A stretch of DNA of 43,440 nt from positions 1 through 43,440 of the forward strand of contig NZ_JRJG01000012.1 in NCBI RefSeq assembly GCF_000759435.1. The letters are read 5' to 3'. The notes beneath the pieces are model-generated. The model was not told where the DNA came from and did no database searches. It saw only the letters and a list, made by a program, of their open reading frames with translations. Both the position numbers and the translations under genes were made by a program. Origin of the DNA: Hoeflea sp. BAL378. Its GTDB lineage: Bacteria; Pseudomonadota; Alphaproteobacteria; Rhizobiales; Rhizobiaceae. Of the stretch, positions 34,892-43,133 are shown piece after piece; the first letter of the stretch is position 1, and each line of letters begins with the position of its first letter.

Positions 34892-35112
34892 TGGTGAGCG
34901 CTTTAGCTACCCGGTTCACGTGGGACAGAAGAGGGGACTTTTCCCTGCCACACGCCGGTGGCTCTGGTCAGATTGACATGGAACGGGTCACGGCGGCGCT
35001 GGTAACGGATAACTGATCGTTTGTCCGAACATCTGGAGGAAGTGCGACCCATTGCCTCGAGTGGAGTTGTCGACTATATATCCAGAAGCATCTATATCAT
35101 ACAGGATATGAA

Positions 35113-35478
35113 ATGACGAAATGGAAGGTCGAGTTTCACGACCGCTTCAAAGGTGAGACTAAAGACCTTCCAGCCGATGTTCGGGTCGAATTGCTCACGC
35201 ATCTGGTGCTGCTTCGCGAGAAGGGCTTTCGATTGGGACGACCTGAAGTCGACACACTCGAAGGCTCAAAACACGCGAACATGTAGGAACTGGGCGTCAA
35301 GGTGTTGAAGGTGCAATGGCGGTTCGCCTTTGCCTTCGATCCGGAGCAAAAGGCTGTGGTTCTCTGCGGTGGTGCGGAGAGTGGCGTCAGCCAGAAACTC
35401 TTCTACAAGCGGCTGATCGATCTGGCGGACAAACGGTATGACGAGCATTTGAGCGACTTGGAGAAGAAACATGGATGA
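35113..35478 (+). pseudogene. HigB/RelE-type (Gp49) toxin gene interrupted by a stop codon
   Basis: The frame reads MTKWKVEFHDRFKGETKDLP through LRPEV-like text to EGSKHANM, then a TAG (35284-35286), then ELGVKVLKVQWRFAFAFDPE, QKAVVLCGG and FYKRLIDLADKRYDEHLSDL. Without the stop it would be a normal ~120-aa Gp49/HigB toxin; in relatives the position is usually Lys (NLKELR), so a single AAG-to-TAG change is likely. Codon 58 of about 121 is affected. The downstream antitoxin gene overlaps the 3' end and is intact. Active-site residues lie beyond the stop, so the toxin should be inactive. Confidence 0.85.
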
Positions 35479-35797
35479 TCTCGATAAGCTGATGCAGACT
35501 CTTCCTGAGAATGAACGGCGCGCTGTTGCAAAGCGTGCTGATGAGCTTGTTGCGGCGCATAATCTGCGGGAATTGCGGGCACTCGCTGGACGGACGCAGG
35601 AAGACGTGTCCGCCGGGACTGGTTTCAAGCAAACCAATGTCTCAAGACTGGAGAAGCGCGCTGACATGAAACTATCGACGCTTCGCGATTATGTCGAATC
35701 CCTCGGCGGCACGTTGAAGATCGTCGCGGATATCGCAGGCAAGAAAGTCGATATTTCTGGTATCGCGGAGCGTTCTCGGCACAGTTCCAAGGTCTGA
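35471..35797 (+). CDS. higA: Xre-family antitoxin (HigA type)
   Basis: The 108-aa protein has a helix-turn-helix (about residues 30-85): LRELRALAGRTQEDVSAGTG, FKQTNVSRLEKRADMKLSTL and RDYVESLGGTLKIVADIAGK, the Xre/HigA pattern seen with Gp49 toxins. The start overlaps the end of the broken toxin gene. It may still repress its promoter and could act as an anti-addiction factor against related toxins. An ATATCC...GGATAT repeat (about 35076-35109) precedes the toxin start. Confidence 0.88.
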   Translation: MDDLDKLMQTLPENERRAVAKRADELVAAHNLRELRALAGRTQEDVSAGTGFKQTNVSRLEKRADMKLSTLRDYVESLGGTLKIVADIAGKKVDISGIAERSRHSSKV

Positions 35798-35821
35798 GCG
35801 AGCCACCGGCAGGGGAGGGGG

Positions 35822-36973
35822 CTACAGCCCCACCGCTTTGGTCAGGTTAACCCGGAACCGATCACGCCGCCGCTGATACCGGCGGGTCATGTCCGCCGAA
35901 GCATGGCCAAGCTGCTTCTGGACATAGCGCTCATCAACCTCCGCCGAGGAGGCAAGCCCGGCGCGTAGCGAATGGCCTGCAAACAGCTTCTCCCGGTCAG
36001 CTTCTGACAGATCTCCACGGACGCCAGCAGCTAGGGCAGCCTTCTTGACCAGGCGGGCCACTTCCTGATCGTTGAGCCGATCAGGCCCGACATTCTTGCC
36101 CTTTCCTGTCACGCGACGAAACAGGGGGCCCCTGGCGAGCTTCGCGAATTTGATCCAGGTCTCAACGGCAGTAACCGGACAGGTCGCTTCAGACGAACCA
36201 CGGCCGATTTCCACTTCGCGCCAGCCGGTCTTGCCGCGGAGAGTGATCAGTAGCCCCTTGTCGAGGATTTCGATCCAACCACGACCGTCTTCGGTCTGGT
36301 CGCGGCCGAGGTCGAGGCCAGTGATTTCCGAGCGGCGCAAGCCGCCGGCAAACCCGATCAGCAGCATCGCCCGGTCGCGGAGACCGCGCAGGGTTCCGCG
36401 GTCCAATGTCTCAAGCATGGCGATCAAGTCTTCGGGCAACAGCGCTTCCTTTTGCCGAGGAGGGGTTGCGTGCGTGTTGCGAATGCCAGCCATGACCGTG
36501 GCGATGGCGCGGTCCTTGCGATCGAGCGCCATGCCGCGTTGGGAAAGATTCCAGCTGATGGCGGCCAGGCGCCGTTCGATCGTGGAAACGCTGTTGGGCT
36601 TACTGCTCCGGGGGCCCGAGGGACTGCCAGATGTCGAGCCTGAGGCACAGGCTGTGATGTACAGACCAACGACTTCCGGGTCCGGGGGTAGGGGGGAAAG
36701 GTTCTGGCGCCGGCACCAGGCGGTAAAATGCTTCCAGTCCGACGCGTAGGCGCGGCGGGTGTTTGCGGAACTGGCGGCCTCGACATACCCACGGGCGCGA
36801 TCAGTCAGATCCCGGAGATGCGCCGGGACACCGGCATTGAGCTCCTCAAGAGGGGAGGGGAGACCGGCCGACACCCCGACGGCGGAAACATCACCGAAAA
36901 CTGCCGTGCTGTGGGACGGCGCTGAGCTGTCCTGAGCATCATTTTCCGGGTTTTGCTCGATGATTTTGGCCAT
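35822..36973 (-). CDS. Tyrosine recombinase (phage-integrase family)
   Basis: The 383-aa protein has a SAM-like core-binding domain (about residues 60-160: SANTRRAYASDWKHFTAWCR) and a catalytic domain with R213 (AGGLRRSEITGLDL), H334-S-L-R337 (GHSLRAGLASSAEV), H357 (QKQLGHASADM) and the nucleophile Y366 (TRRYQRRRD), all intact. The ATG at 36973 follows AGAGGG. It converges with the antitoxin gene and is divergent from the DUF1403 gene. A dif-like dyad lies just upstream. It probably resolves plasmid multimers or mobilises this block. Confidence 0.92.
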   Translation of the reverse strand: MAKIIEQNPENDAQDSSAPSHSTAVFGDVSAVGVSAGLPSPLEELNAGVPAHLRDLTDRARGYVEAASSANTRRAYASDWKHFTAWCRRQNLSPLPPDPEVVGLYITACASGSTSGSPSGPRSSKPNSVSTIERRLAAISWNLSQRGMALDRKDRAIATVMAGIRNTHATPPRQKEALLPEDLIAMLETLDRGTLRGLRDRAMLLIGFAGGLRRSEITGLDLGRDQTEDGRGWIEILDKGLLITLRGKTGWREVEIGRGSSEATCPVTAVETWIKFAKLARGPLFRRVTGKGKNVGPDRLNDQEVARLVKKAALAAGVRGDLSEADREKLFAGHSLRAGLASSAEVDERYVQKQLGHASADMTRRYQRRRDRFRVNLTKAVGL

Positions 36974-36992
36974 TCCCTCTATAAAGAACAAA

Positions 36993-37021
36993 ATGACTGA
37001 TAATGCAATATTATCCATCGT
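36993..37021. other. Candidate dif-like recombination core site
   Basis: Two 11-bp arms, ATGACTGATAA and (inverted) ACGATGGATAA, agree at 8 of 11 positions and flank a 7-bp AT-rich centre (TGCAATA). The inner ATAA...TTAT resembles dif sites. It lies 20 bases upstream of the tyrosine recombinase start, in the divergent promoter region. Confidence 0.45.
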
Positions 37022-37098
37022 AAATAATCTCCGACATAGCGTGCGGTTTGTCTCATTAAAGCTATCCTAAACTGCACACCTGATTTATGTTATGTCGT

Positions 37099-38060
37099 AT
37101 GGATTCGCTTGCCGCCACAGCTTCACAACCGCCCGTCTGGCCGCATCACGTGCCGTCTTGGGCCCTGCCACATGGTCGACAACCGGGCGATCGCGGCGAG
37201 GTCAATGCCGCATTCGCTGTCGGCATCGCTTTGAAAACGCTCGATGATCTCGTACGATCACGACCCGCCTGGGCCGGCTGCTGGCGCTCCCGCCAGGCGC
37301 TGAAATGCGCCACAGCCGCCGTCCGATTGTCAGGCCGCACCGAGGACGAACACGCGTTGCGTGATGCGCTTATGCTCACTGCCGCTGGCGACGACCCGGG
37401 ACCGGCGGGTAAGGTGGTTTTGGCCTTCAAAAGGATTTCCGTGCGAAAACCCGGCTTTTCCCAAAGCATGTAGCTGAGCTTGCGGAGCTTTTGGGTCTCG
37501 CCTGGGATGAGTCGCTCGCGGCGGCCGTGGACCATGCTGACGAGGCGCTTCAATCCGGCCGGCCGGCGCCGTTTGCCGCGGCGGAACTGGTGACAGCGAT
37601 CTGCGCCTCGCGTCCGGATGCCGAAACCCTCGCCTGGGCGCTTGCCGATGTTCTCATCGCCGCAAAACTCAAGTGGCCGTTTCCACTACCGCTGCTGATG
37701 GCCGAACGGTACGGCTCGGCCTTCCGCACACTCGGCGGAGGGGGGCGTGTCCGACCCGGCGAAGTGGCGTTCGCCACAGCTATCTGTTTGGCTCTGGTTG
37801 ATGGCACAGTGGGCGCCCTGCGGTCAGCCGGCGAGATCGCCCGACGAGCCGATCAGCTTGTTGCTATCGCGCCGAAGCTGCGCACCAAAGGAGCTGGGCC
37901 GGTGATCCAGACCTTGCTTAACGAGGATGCGATTGCGGCCTCCGCACCCGGCAATGGTCTGTCCCGCTGGGCCAGTTCTCGGCTGTTCGAACGATTGGAG
38001 AGTTTTGACGCCGTGCGCGAGCTGTCCGGCCGATCGTCCTTCCGGATCTATGGATTGTGA
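37099..38060 (+). pseudogene. DUF1403 family gene with a frameshift
   Basis: The first part (37099-37473) encodes ASQPPVWPHHVPSWALPHGR, FAVGIALKTLDDLVRSRPAW and [20 protein letters not shown], typical of DUF1403, and stops at 37473. The rest continues in another frame as [20 protein letters not shown] and [20 protein letters not shown] to the stop at 38060. The shift falls near 37440-37465, where short A, C and T runs occur, so one base was lost or a sequencing error is present. DUF1403 proteins (~320 aa, unknown function) often neighbour an integrase and ScpB on rhizobial plasmids, as here. Confidence 0.8.
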
Positions 38061-38749
38061 GCGTGGCCAGATCGACCGCAACAAAAGCATCCCGAAAGAA
38101 GGCGAACGGCACAAGCGAACGCTTGTTTGATCGGGAGCTGGAGGATTTGCCGCAGGAGCTGCGCTGGCGGGAATGGATGCTGCGGGTTGAGGCGGTGATT
38201 TTTGCCTCGGCCGAACCTGTCACCCGCGAGATCTTGGCGCGCGTGGTCGGCATGGATTGCAGCGTCGACTTACTCATTGATGATCTGCACGAGGAACTTC
38301 GTTCCCGGCCCTATGAGCTGGTTTCGGTCGCCGGCGGCTGGCAGCACCGAAGCCGTTCGGCTTACGCGCCCGCGATCCGGGCCTCGGCGGCGCCGACACG
38401 CGCGCCCGCCGCAGTGCTGTCCGAGCTCGAGTCGATGGTGCTGATGGCAATTGCGTATTTCCAGCCGGTGGCGAGGAGCGAGCTGTCGAAGATCTTTGGC
38501 AAGGAGGTCAGTCGCGATCTGATCGGATCGCTGCGGGGGGCGGGGTTTATTACCTCTGGGCCTCGCAGCCCGACGCCGGGGGCGCCCTACACCTATGTGA
38601 CGACGAAACATTTTCTGTCGGCCTTTGGCATGGAGACGCTGCGCGACCTGCCGGATATGGAGGCGCTCGAGGATGCTGGGTTGCTCAGCCGGCGGATTGA
38701 AGAGAGTCCTGTCACGGATCCAGATTCAGAGCTCCATGAGAGTGACTGA
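38057..38749 (+). CDS. ScpB-like protein, plasmid-borne
   Basis: The 230-aa protein has two winged-helix domains of the ScpB type: [20 protein letters not shown] with [19 protein letters not shown], then [20 protein letters not shown] and [20 protein letters not shown] with [20 protein letters not shown]. ScpB normally bridges the SMC kleisin ScpA; no ScpA or SMC is present in the window, so it may work with host proteins or as a regulator. The GTG start overlaps the stop of the DUF1403 gene by 4 bases, indicating an operon. Confidence 0.88.
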   Translation: MSVARSTATKASRKKANGTSERLFDRELEDLPQELRWREWMLRVEAVIFASAEPVTREILARVVGMDCSVDLLIDDLHEELRSRPYELVSVAGGWQHRSRSAYAPAIRASAAPTRAPAAVLSELESMVLMAIAYFQPVARSELSKIFGKEVSRDLIGSLRGAGFITSGPRSPTPGAPYTYVTTKHFLSAFGMETLRDLPDMEALEDAGLLSRRIEESPVTDPDSELHESD

Positions 38750-39028
38750 GTTTTGGGGCGAAGCCTCGTCGGTGGATGCGACACCGGTGGGGAAATGGCT
38801 CCAGGATGGTAGAGGGAATGCACGTTCCGGAGAAACAACGATCGTGCTGGCCACGTCCGCGTCTCCTTGAATCGGCAAAGTGGTCCGCACGGCGCACACA
38901 AATGCAACAACCGAAACCTTGGCAACTTGATAGCGTCGGTGGCGATGCGGGTCGCCAGCTCGCCAACGTCGACTAGATTGGGTATCGGGGAGATGAGGCT
39001 GGCAATGACGATCATGGCCTCAAAAGCC
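38750..39028. other. Intergenic stretch after scpB-like gene
   Basis: About 280 bases without a convincing gene; short open frames lack ribosome sites and recognisable motifs. No clear terminator after the scpB-like gene was identified. The 3' end leads into the promoter region of the methyltransferase-RES operon. Confidence 0.45.
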
Positions 39029-39077
39029 TTTTGTTCATGTTTTGTTCGTTTACATTTGCTACACCACACTGTATTAT
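39029..39077 (+). promoter_or_regulatory. Promoter and direct-repeat operator of the methyltransferase-RES operon
   Basis: TTTACA (39049-39054) and TATTAT (39072-39077) are spaced by 17 bp. Two copies of TTTTGTTC (39029-39036 and 39040-39047) lie immediately upstream, 11 bp apart, i.e. one helical turn, as expected for a bound regulator. Transcription should begin near 39084, which places an ATG at 39076 outside the message and supports the TTG start at 39106. Confidence 0.6.
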
Positions 39078-39105
39078 GTTGCGGACAAACACCAAGGAGT
39101 GCGCC

Positions 39106-39564
39106 TTGCCAATCCTATTTACCCCTGGACAGTTGATGGCGGCGCTCTCTCTCAGCAAGCAGCAATGGCGCACCTATCGACAGGCTCTTTCACCGCTGAG
39201 CACCACCGAAGGTCGATCAGGCTGTTTCACTGCCGGTGATCTGCTTGCGACCGCTGTGATTCAATACGCGACGGACACATTGCACATGTCGGTCTCAGCT
39301 CTTTCGCCTGTCGCAGATGCGCTATACGACGTATGCGGTTCTCATCCTTGGATTCCGCTTGAACGCGGCTGCGTTGCTCTCATTCTTGATGACGGACGGG
39401 CAATCTTGCTAGACGAGGATCAACGACCACCGGTCTGCAAGCTCGCAGTCCTGATTGAGCTTAGACCACTGGTTTTGGAGTTGCGCGACCGTCTTCTTGC
39501 GGCAGGCAGGGATCCCCAACAAGAATTGGCCTTTCCGCCTATGTTTGCCGGTGGACGGTCATGA
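39106..39564 (+). CDS. Putative HTH-type regulator, first gene of the methyltransferase-RES operon
   Basis: The 152-aa protein starts (TTG) MPILFTPGQLMAALSLSKQQ then WRTYRQAL, resembling a MerR-like or excisionase-like winged HTH, followed by GCFTAGDLLATAVIQYATDT and ALYDVCGSHPWIPLERGCVA. I do not recognise a named family. The start follows AAGGAG (39093-39098) at ideal spacing. The stop overlaps the methyltransferase ATG (ATGA), so translation is coupled. It may be the operon's repressor, binding the direct repeats upstream, or a partner of the methyltransferase. Confidence 0.75.
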   Translation: MPILFTPGQLMAALSLSKQQWRTYRQALSPLSTTEGRSGCFTAGDLLATAVIQYATDTLHMSVSALSPVADALYDVCGSHPWIPLERGCVALILDDGRAILLDEDQRPPVCKLAVLIELRPLVLELRDRLLAAGRDPQQELAFPPMFAGGRS

Positions 39565-42392
39565 TGCTCGTGACTCTGCTAGACGCTGTTGTCGTTCAGA
39601 CGACTCAGATCGGCTATCGTGATGACGCCATCCGGCGTAACTACGCCTATAGCGACGTATGGGCAGCATCTGGCGGAACGCGGTCTGTCCCTCTTGTCGC
39701 TTTCACCCAGACGCCCCCGTCCTATCGTTCAGCCGCCTTTGCGGTGGTCGAGGGAGACGCCGGGACAGCGCAATCTATTGTCGAAGGCCATCGCGCACTC
39801 GGAGCGCCGCTGTTCTTCGTGATTGAAGGCGATCAAGTGTCGTCTTGGCAGGTCTACGCCCGGCGGGCGCCGCGCCTTCTCTCCCGATTTCCGGTGGATG
39901 GTCTGGAGCAGCAGTTTCGCGAACACCGTCACGAATGGGCGCCAGATGTTATTCATCGGGCGAAATCGATAGGGCGAATTGATGCCAACTACCAACTCGA
40001 TTTCGTTGATGTTGGATTGATCCCAGCAATCGAGGGTGAACTAAACACAAAGCTCGATCGCCTGATCCGGGAAGCGGTTGCGGACGTTCGAACCGTTACC
40101 AGCAATGAAGCGATGCGGTTGTTATTCCGGGGTGTTTTCCGGCTGCTCGCGGCCAAGATCCTCACCGATCGCCAGAATGTGCGCGCGCAGTCTTGGAATG
40201 CGGAAAATGTCGCTGATGTCTTGTCGGCAATGGGCGACTATTATGCTCTTGGCAACGACACCCAGGTCTGGCCCGCTCGCGCATTGGCTTTGCTCAGCGG
40301 CGTATGGGACACCTTCCGCCAAGGGTTTAACGTCGCCAATATTTCTGCTGATGATCTTGCGTATGTTTACGAGTCGACCCTGGTCACTCCGCAGGCGCGA
40401 GCTCAATTTGGGACACACAGCACTCCACGATACGTCGCGGATTATATTCTGGATCGGTTAAAGCTATGGGAATATGGGACAGCTCCACTCAAGGTATACG
40501 AACCGTTCGCAGGCGCAGGCGTATTTCTGGGGTCAGCCTTGCGTCAAATGCGGGACGGTCTGCCACACGATTGGACCGATAAGCAGCGTCACGATCTTTT
40601 GGTTCAACATATTGGCGGCGCTGAAATCGATCCGTTTGCCTGCGAAGTGGCCAAACTATCCCTGATCTTGGCGGATTATCCGAACGCCAATGGTTGGTTG
40701 ATCGAGGAGGCAGATCTCTTCCAGAAAGGCGCGCTTGCAGCGCGTCTGGAGAACAGGGATGTCATTCTGTGCAACCCGCCGTTTGAGGCATTTATCGCTG
40801 AAGAGCGACAAAAATACCCGGACGCGCGGGCGATTGACGGCTCTAAGGCCGTTTTTGCGCTTGAGACAGCACTGAAGGCACGCCCCAAAATGCTTGGCTT
40901 TGTCGTTCCCAACACGCTCTTGGTCGATCGACGCTATCGCGACCAACGGCGCTCTGTCGAGAAGCGCTATCAGGAAGTTGAGTTGGTATCGCTGCCCGAC
41001 GGTGTGTTCAATGTCTCGCAACTCGATACTGCCTTGCTGATCGCGCGGGACATCCGTGACCCCGGCACGCCCCAGCTGGTTCGCTCAAGCGCCGTTTATG
41101 ATGCCGATAAACGGCGCTTCGCGGTCGATCGCGCAGCCTCTCATACCACGACGCAACTGAGGAATGCGGATTCCCCAGATGGAAACCTGTGGTCGCCGCC
41201 GTTGCAGCATGTTTGGACGGCGCTAAGTGGGCTACCGACGCTCGGAGACTTGCTCCATGGGCACTGGGGGCTCAGATGGAACGGAGGGCAAAAGGGAGCG
41301 AGCCGCGTGTTTGACACGCCTGGTCCTGGCCGAGCCCCCGGTTACATGGACAGCAGTTCGCTCGACCAATTTGTGCTCGACAAACCGCGATATCTCGATG
41401 TCCGGCCGAATGAGATATACGGGGGTGATAAATACGACTGGGATGCGCCAAAAATCCTTGCCAACGCAGGACGCCTGAGCCGCGGATACTGGCGCTTGGC
41501 CGCAGCAGTTGACCGCGAGGGCCGACGTGCCTCGCAGCAATTTATTGCCTTCTGGCCAAAAGATGCTGCCCACGGCGAGGACCTTGATGCTATCGCTGCA
41601 TTGCTCAATGGCCCCGTGGTGAATGCGTTCCTTGCTGAACATTCGTTCGACAAAAGATTCCGTATCCGCATGCTCGAGCGCGCACCCGTTCCTCGCGACA
41701 TCCCGCCGGACTTGGGTGACCTCAGCCGGGCTTATGCCGCGTCTGCCAGCCGGCCCGACAGCGACCCTCGTGAGCTCAGCGCGATTCTTGATCACATGGA
41801 CGCATTGACGATTGAAGCCTATGGGCTGGCGGATGACCTAAAAGGCAATTTGATCGCCGCGTTCGGATTCGGCGAACGTCCCGTGCGCGGGGCAGTGTTA
41901 CGGCGACGGTCGCGGAAGCCTCGAACTGGCGACAAAGCACCAGCGCTCCCTCTTTTCTCGCAAGGACCCGTCGAGGAAGATGAGGGAATAAGTCTGGGCG
42001 CAGCGCTATCGCCAGCCGAAGGCGCCGCACAATTGCACGCAATTTCAAAGGATATCCCGGTGGATCAGTGGGCCGGTCGCACACTCACTGCTTCCGATCT
42101 TTCTGAAGCCGCCGCGATCGATTTGGGGGACTTGGCAAGGTGGCGCGAAGAGGGTCTGGTCTTCGTCTTCCCAGATGAGCGGGGTGCCGACAGATATCCG
42201 GTCGAGCAATTTGTGGGCGGCTCGCCTGTCGCCGGTATGGGAGAAATTGCCGCGACCATCGGCGATCCACGCGTGGCGTGGCTGTGGCTGCGCCAACCCC
42301 ATGTCATTCTGGCCCGACGCCGGCCGATTGACGTCCTGAAAACAAACGGGATCGAACAACTCCGTTCGCTCGTCACGCGCGACTTTCGCTAG
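39561..42392 (+). CDS. N6-adenine DNA methyltransferase with C-terminal Xre/MbcA-like antitoxin domain
   Basis: The 943-aa protein falls in three parts. Residues 1-175 are an N-terminal region with FAVVEGDAGTAQSIVEGHRA and FFVIEGDQVSSWQVYARR, faintly like a type I restriction HSDR_N fold but without the E-x-K catalytic pair. The Eco57I/HsdM-like gamma-class methyltransferase follows: SAM motif VYEPFAGAGVF (314-323) and catalytic NPPF (405-408), with STPRYVADYILDRLKLWEYG before it. Near residues 860-943 come LSEAAAIDLGDLARWREEGL, then RYPVEQFVGGSP and WLWLRQPHVILARRRPIDVL, which match the HTH-then-toxin-binding (DUF2384/MbcA) layout of RES antitoxins. Coupled at both ends to its neighbours. 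No restriction nuclease gene is nearby. Confidence 0.88.
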   Translation: MMLVTLLDAVVVQTTQIGYRDDAIRRNYAYSDVWAASGGTRSVPLVAFTQTPPSYRSAAFAVVEGDAGTAQSIVEGHRALGAPLFFVIEGDQVSSWQVYARRAPRLLSRFPVDGLEQQFREHRHEWAPDVIHRAKSIGRIDANYQLDFVDVGLIPAIEGELNTKLDRLIREAVADVRTVTSNEAMRLLFRGVFRLLAAKILTDRQNVRAQSWNAENVADVLSAMGDYYALGNDTQVWPARALALLSGVWDTFRQGFNVANISADDLAYVYESTLVTPQARAQFGTHSTPRYVADYILDRLKLWEYGTAPLKVYEPFAGAGVFLGSALRQMRDGLPHDWTDKQRHDLLVQHIGGAEIDPFACEVAKLSLILADYPNANGWLIEEADLFQKGALAARLENRDVILCNPPFEAFIAEERQKYPDARAIDGSKAVFALETALKARPKMLGFVVPNTLLVDRRYRDQRRSVEKRYQEVELVSLPDGVFNVSQLDTALLIARDIRDPGTPQLVRSSAVYDADKRRFAVDRAASHTTTQLRNADSPDGNLWSPPLQHVWTALSGLPTLGDLLHGHWGLRWNGGQKGASRVFDTPGPGRAPGYMDSSSLDQFVLDKPRYLDVRPNEIYGGDKYDWDAPKILANAGRLSRGYWRLAAAVDREGRRASQQFIAFWPKDAAHGEDLDAIAALLNGPVVNAFLAEHSFDKRFRIRMLERAPVPRDIPPDLGDLSRAYAASASRPDSDPRELSAILDHMDALTIEAYGLADDLKGNLIAAFGFGERPVRGAVLRRRSRKPRTGDKAPALPLFSQGPVEEDEGISLGAALSPAEGAAQLHAISKDIPVDQWAGRTLTASDLSEAAAIDLGDLARWREEGLVFVFPDERGADRYPVEQFVGGSPVAGMGEIAATIGDPRVAWLWLRQPHVILARRRPIDVLKTNGIEQLRSLVTRDFR

Positions 42393-42397
42393 TGACG

Positions 42398-42979
42398 ATG
42401 AAGCTCAACACGGCCGCCATCACAGATGTCAGGATCGCCTTTAGGCCGAAGACCTATAAGCGCATATTTTCGTCCGCCTTTAGTGGTACTCCGCTCGGCA
42501 CCGGGCCTGGAGCAGCGCGTTTCAGTAGTATTGACGGCAACTTCAACACCCTTTATGCGGCGGTCTCACTCGCGACCGCGATCGCGGAGACGATCATTAG
42601 AGATCGTTTCGAAGGCGGCGGACCGCGGCTGCTCTTCTCCTCCGAGCTGACAGGCCGCAGCGTTGCGGAAATTTCGGCAACGGCACCACTGGATCTCATC
42701 GACCTTCGCACTGACGGTTGCTTCAAACTCGGCGTCTCTACGGATATTGCTTCGGCGAAAGGATGGAATCTGTCGCGTGAGTTGGCGCAGTACATTCACG
42801 ATCACACTACGGTTGATGGCTTTCTGTATCGTTCGCGCCTAACAGGTTTCAATTGTGTGGCCATTTTCGATCGAGCCATCGCTTCGAAGCTTATGGGAGA
42901 CAATGTCGTAGAGCTGACAGCAACGCCCGATTTGACGGTAGCGCTGCTCGAGTTGAGCGTCGACGTCGTCATCCGATAG
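42398..42979 (+). CDS. RES-domain protein, probable NAD+-degrading toxin
   Basis: The 193-aa protein has the RES signature: R41 in GTGPGAARFSS, a YAAVSLATAIAETI segment with E64, and S146 in FLYRSRLTG. RES toxins (ParT/MbcT/Res type) consume NAD+ (phosphorolysis) or modify proteins, and are held inactive by Xre/MbcA antitoxins. Here no separate antitoxin follows; the upstream methyltransferase carries the antitoxin-like domain. A GTG at 42392 overlaps the methyltransferase stop (TAGTG) and is an alternative start. Convergent with the dGTPase-like gene. Confidence 0.88.
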   Translation: MKLNTAAITDVRIAFRPKTYKRIFSSAFSGTPLGTGPGAARFSSIDGNFNTLYAAVSLATAIAETIIRDRFEGGGPRLLFSSELTGRSVAEISATAPLDLIDLRTDGCFKLGVSTDIASAKGWNLSRELAQYIHDHTTVDGFLYRSRLTGFNCVAIFDRAIASKLMGDNVVELTATPDLTVALLELSVDVVIR

Positions 42980-43133
42980 CCATGAATGGGTGATGTGCCA
43001 GGCAATGGAAATGCCCGATCGTCATTCAGAAGGCCGGACAGCCCTCATATCGAGCACCAAATGCGAAGGCCGCCTCGCTGCGGGAGCGCGCAGCCGAAGG
43101 GTGGCCTGCGATAGGATCAAGGCAACCGACTGC

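Noticed and set aside
34966-35030. Possible parS-type site after repC (GTTTGTCCGAAC and nearby GATAAC)
   Set aside because: Does not fit the 16-bp GTT-N4-GC-N4-AAC-like pattern of repABC centromeres; arms too imperfect to call.
43010-43130. Bidirectional terminator between the RES gene and the dGTPase-like gene
   Set aside because: GC-rich dyads such as AGGCC...GGCCT are present, but stems are interrupted and no T run follows on either strand.
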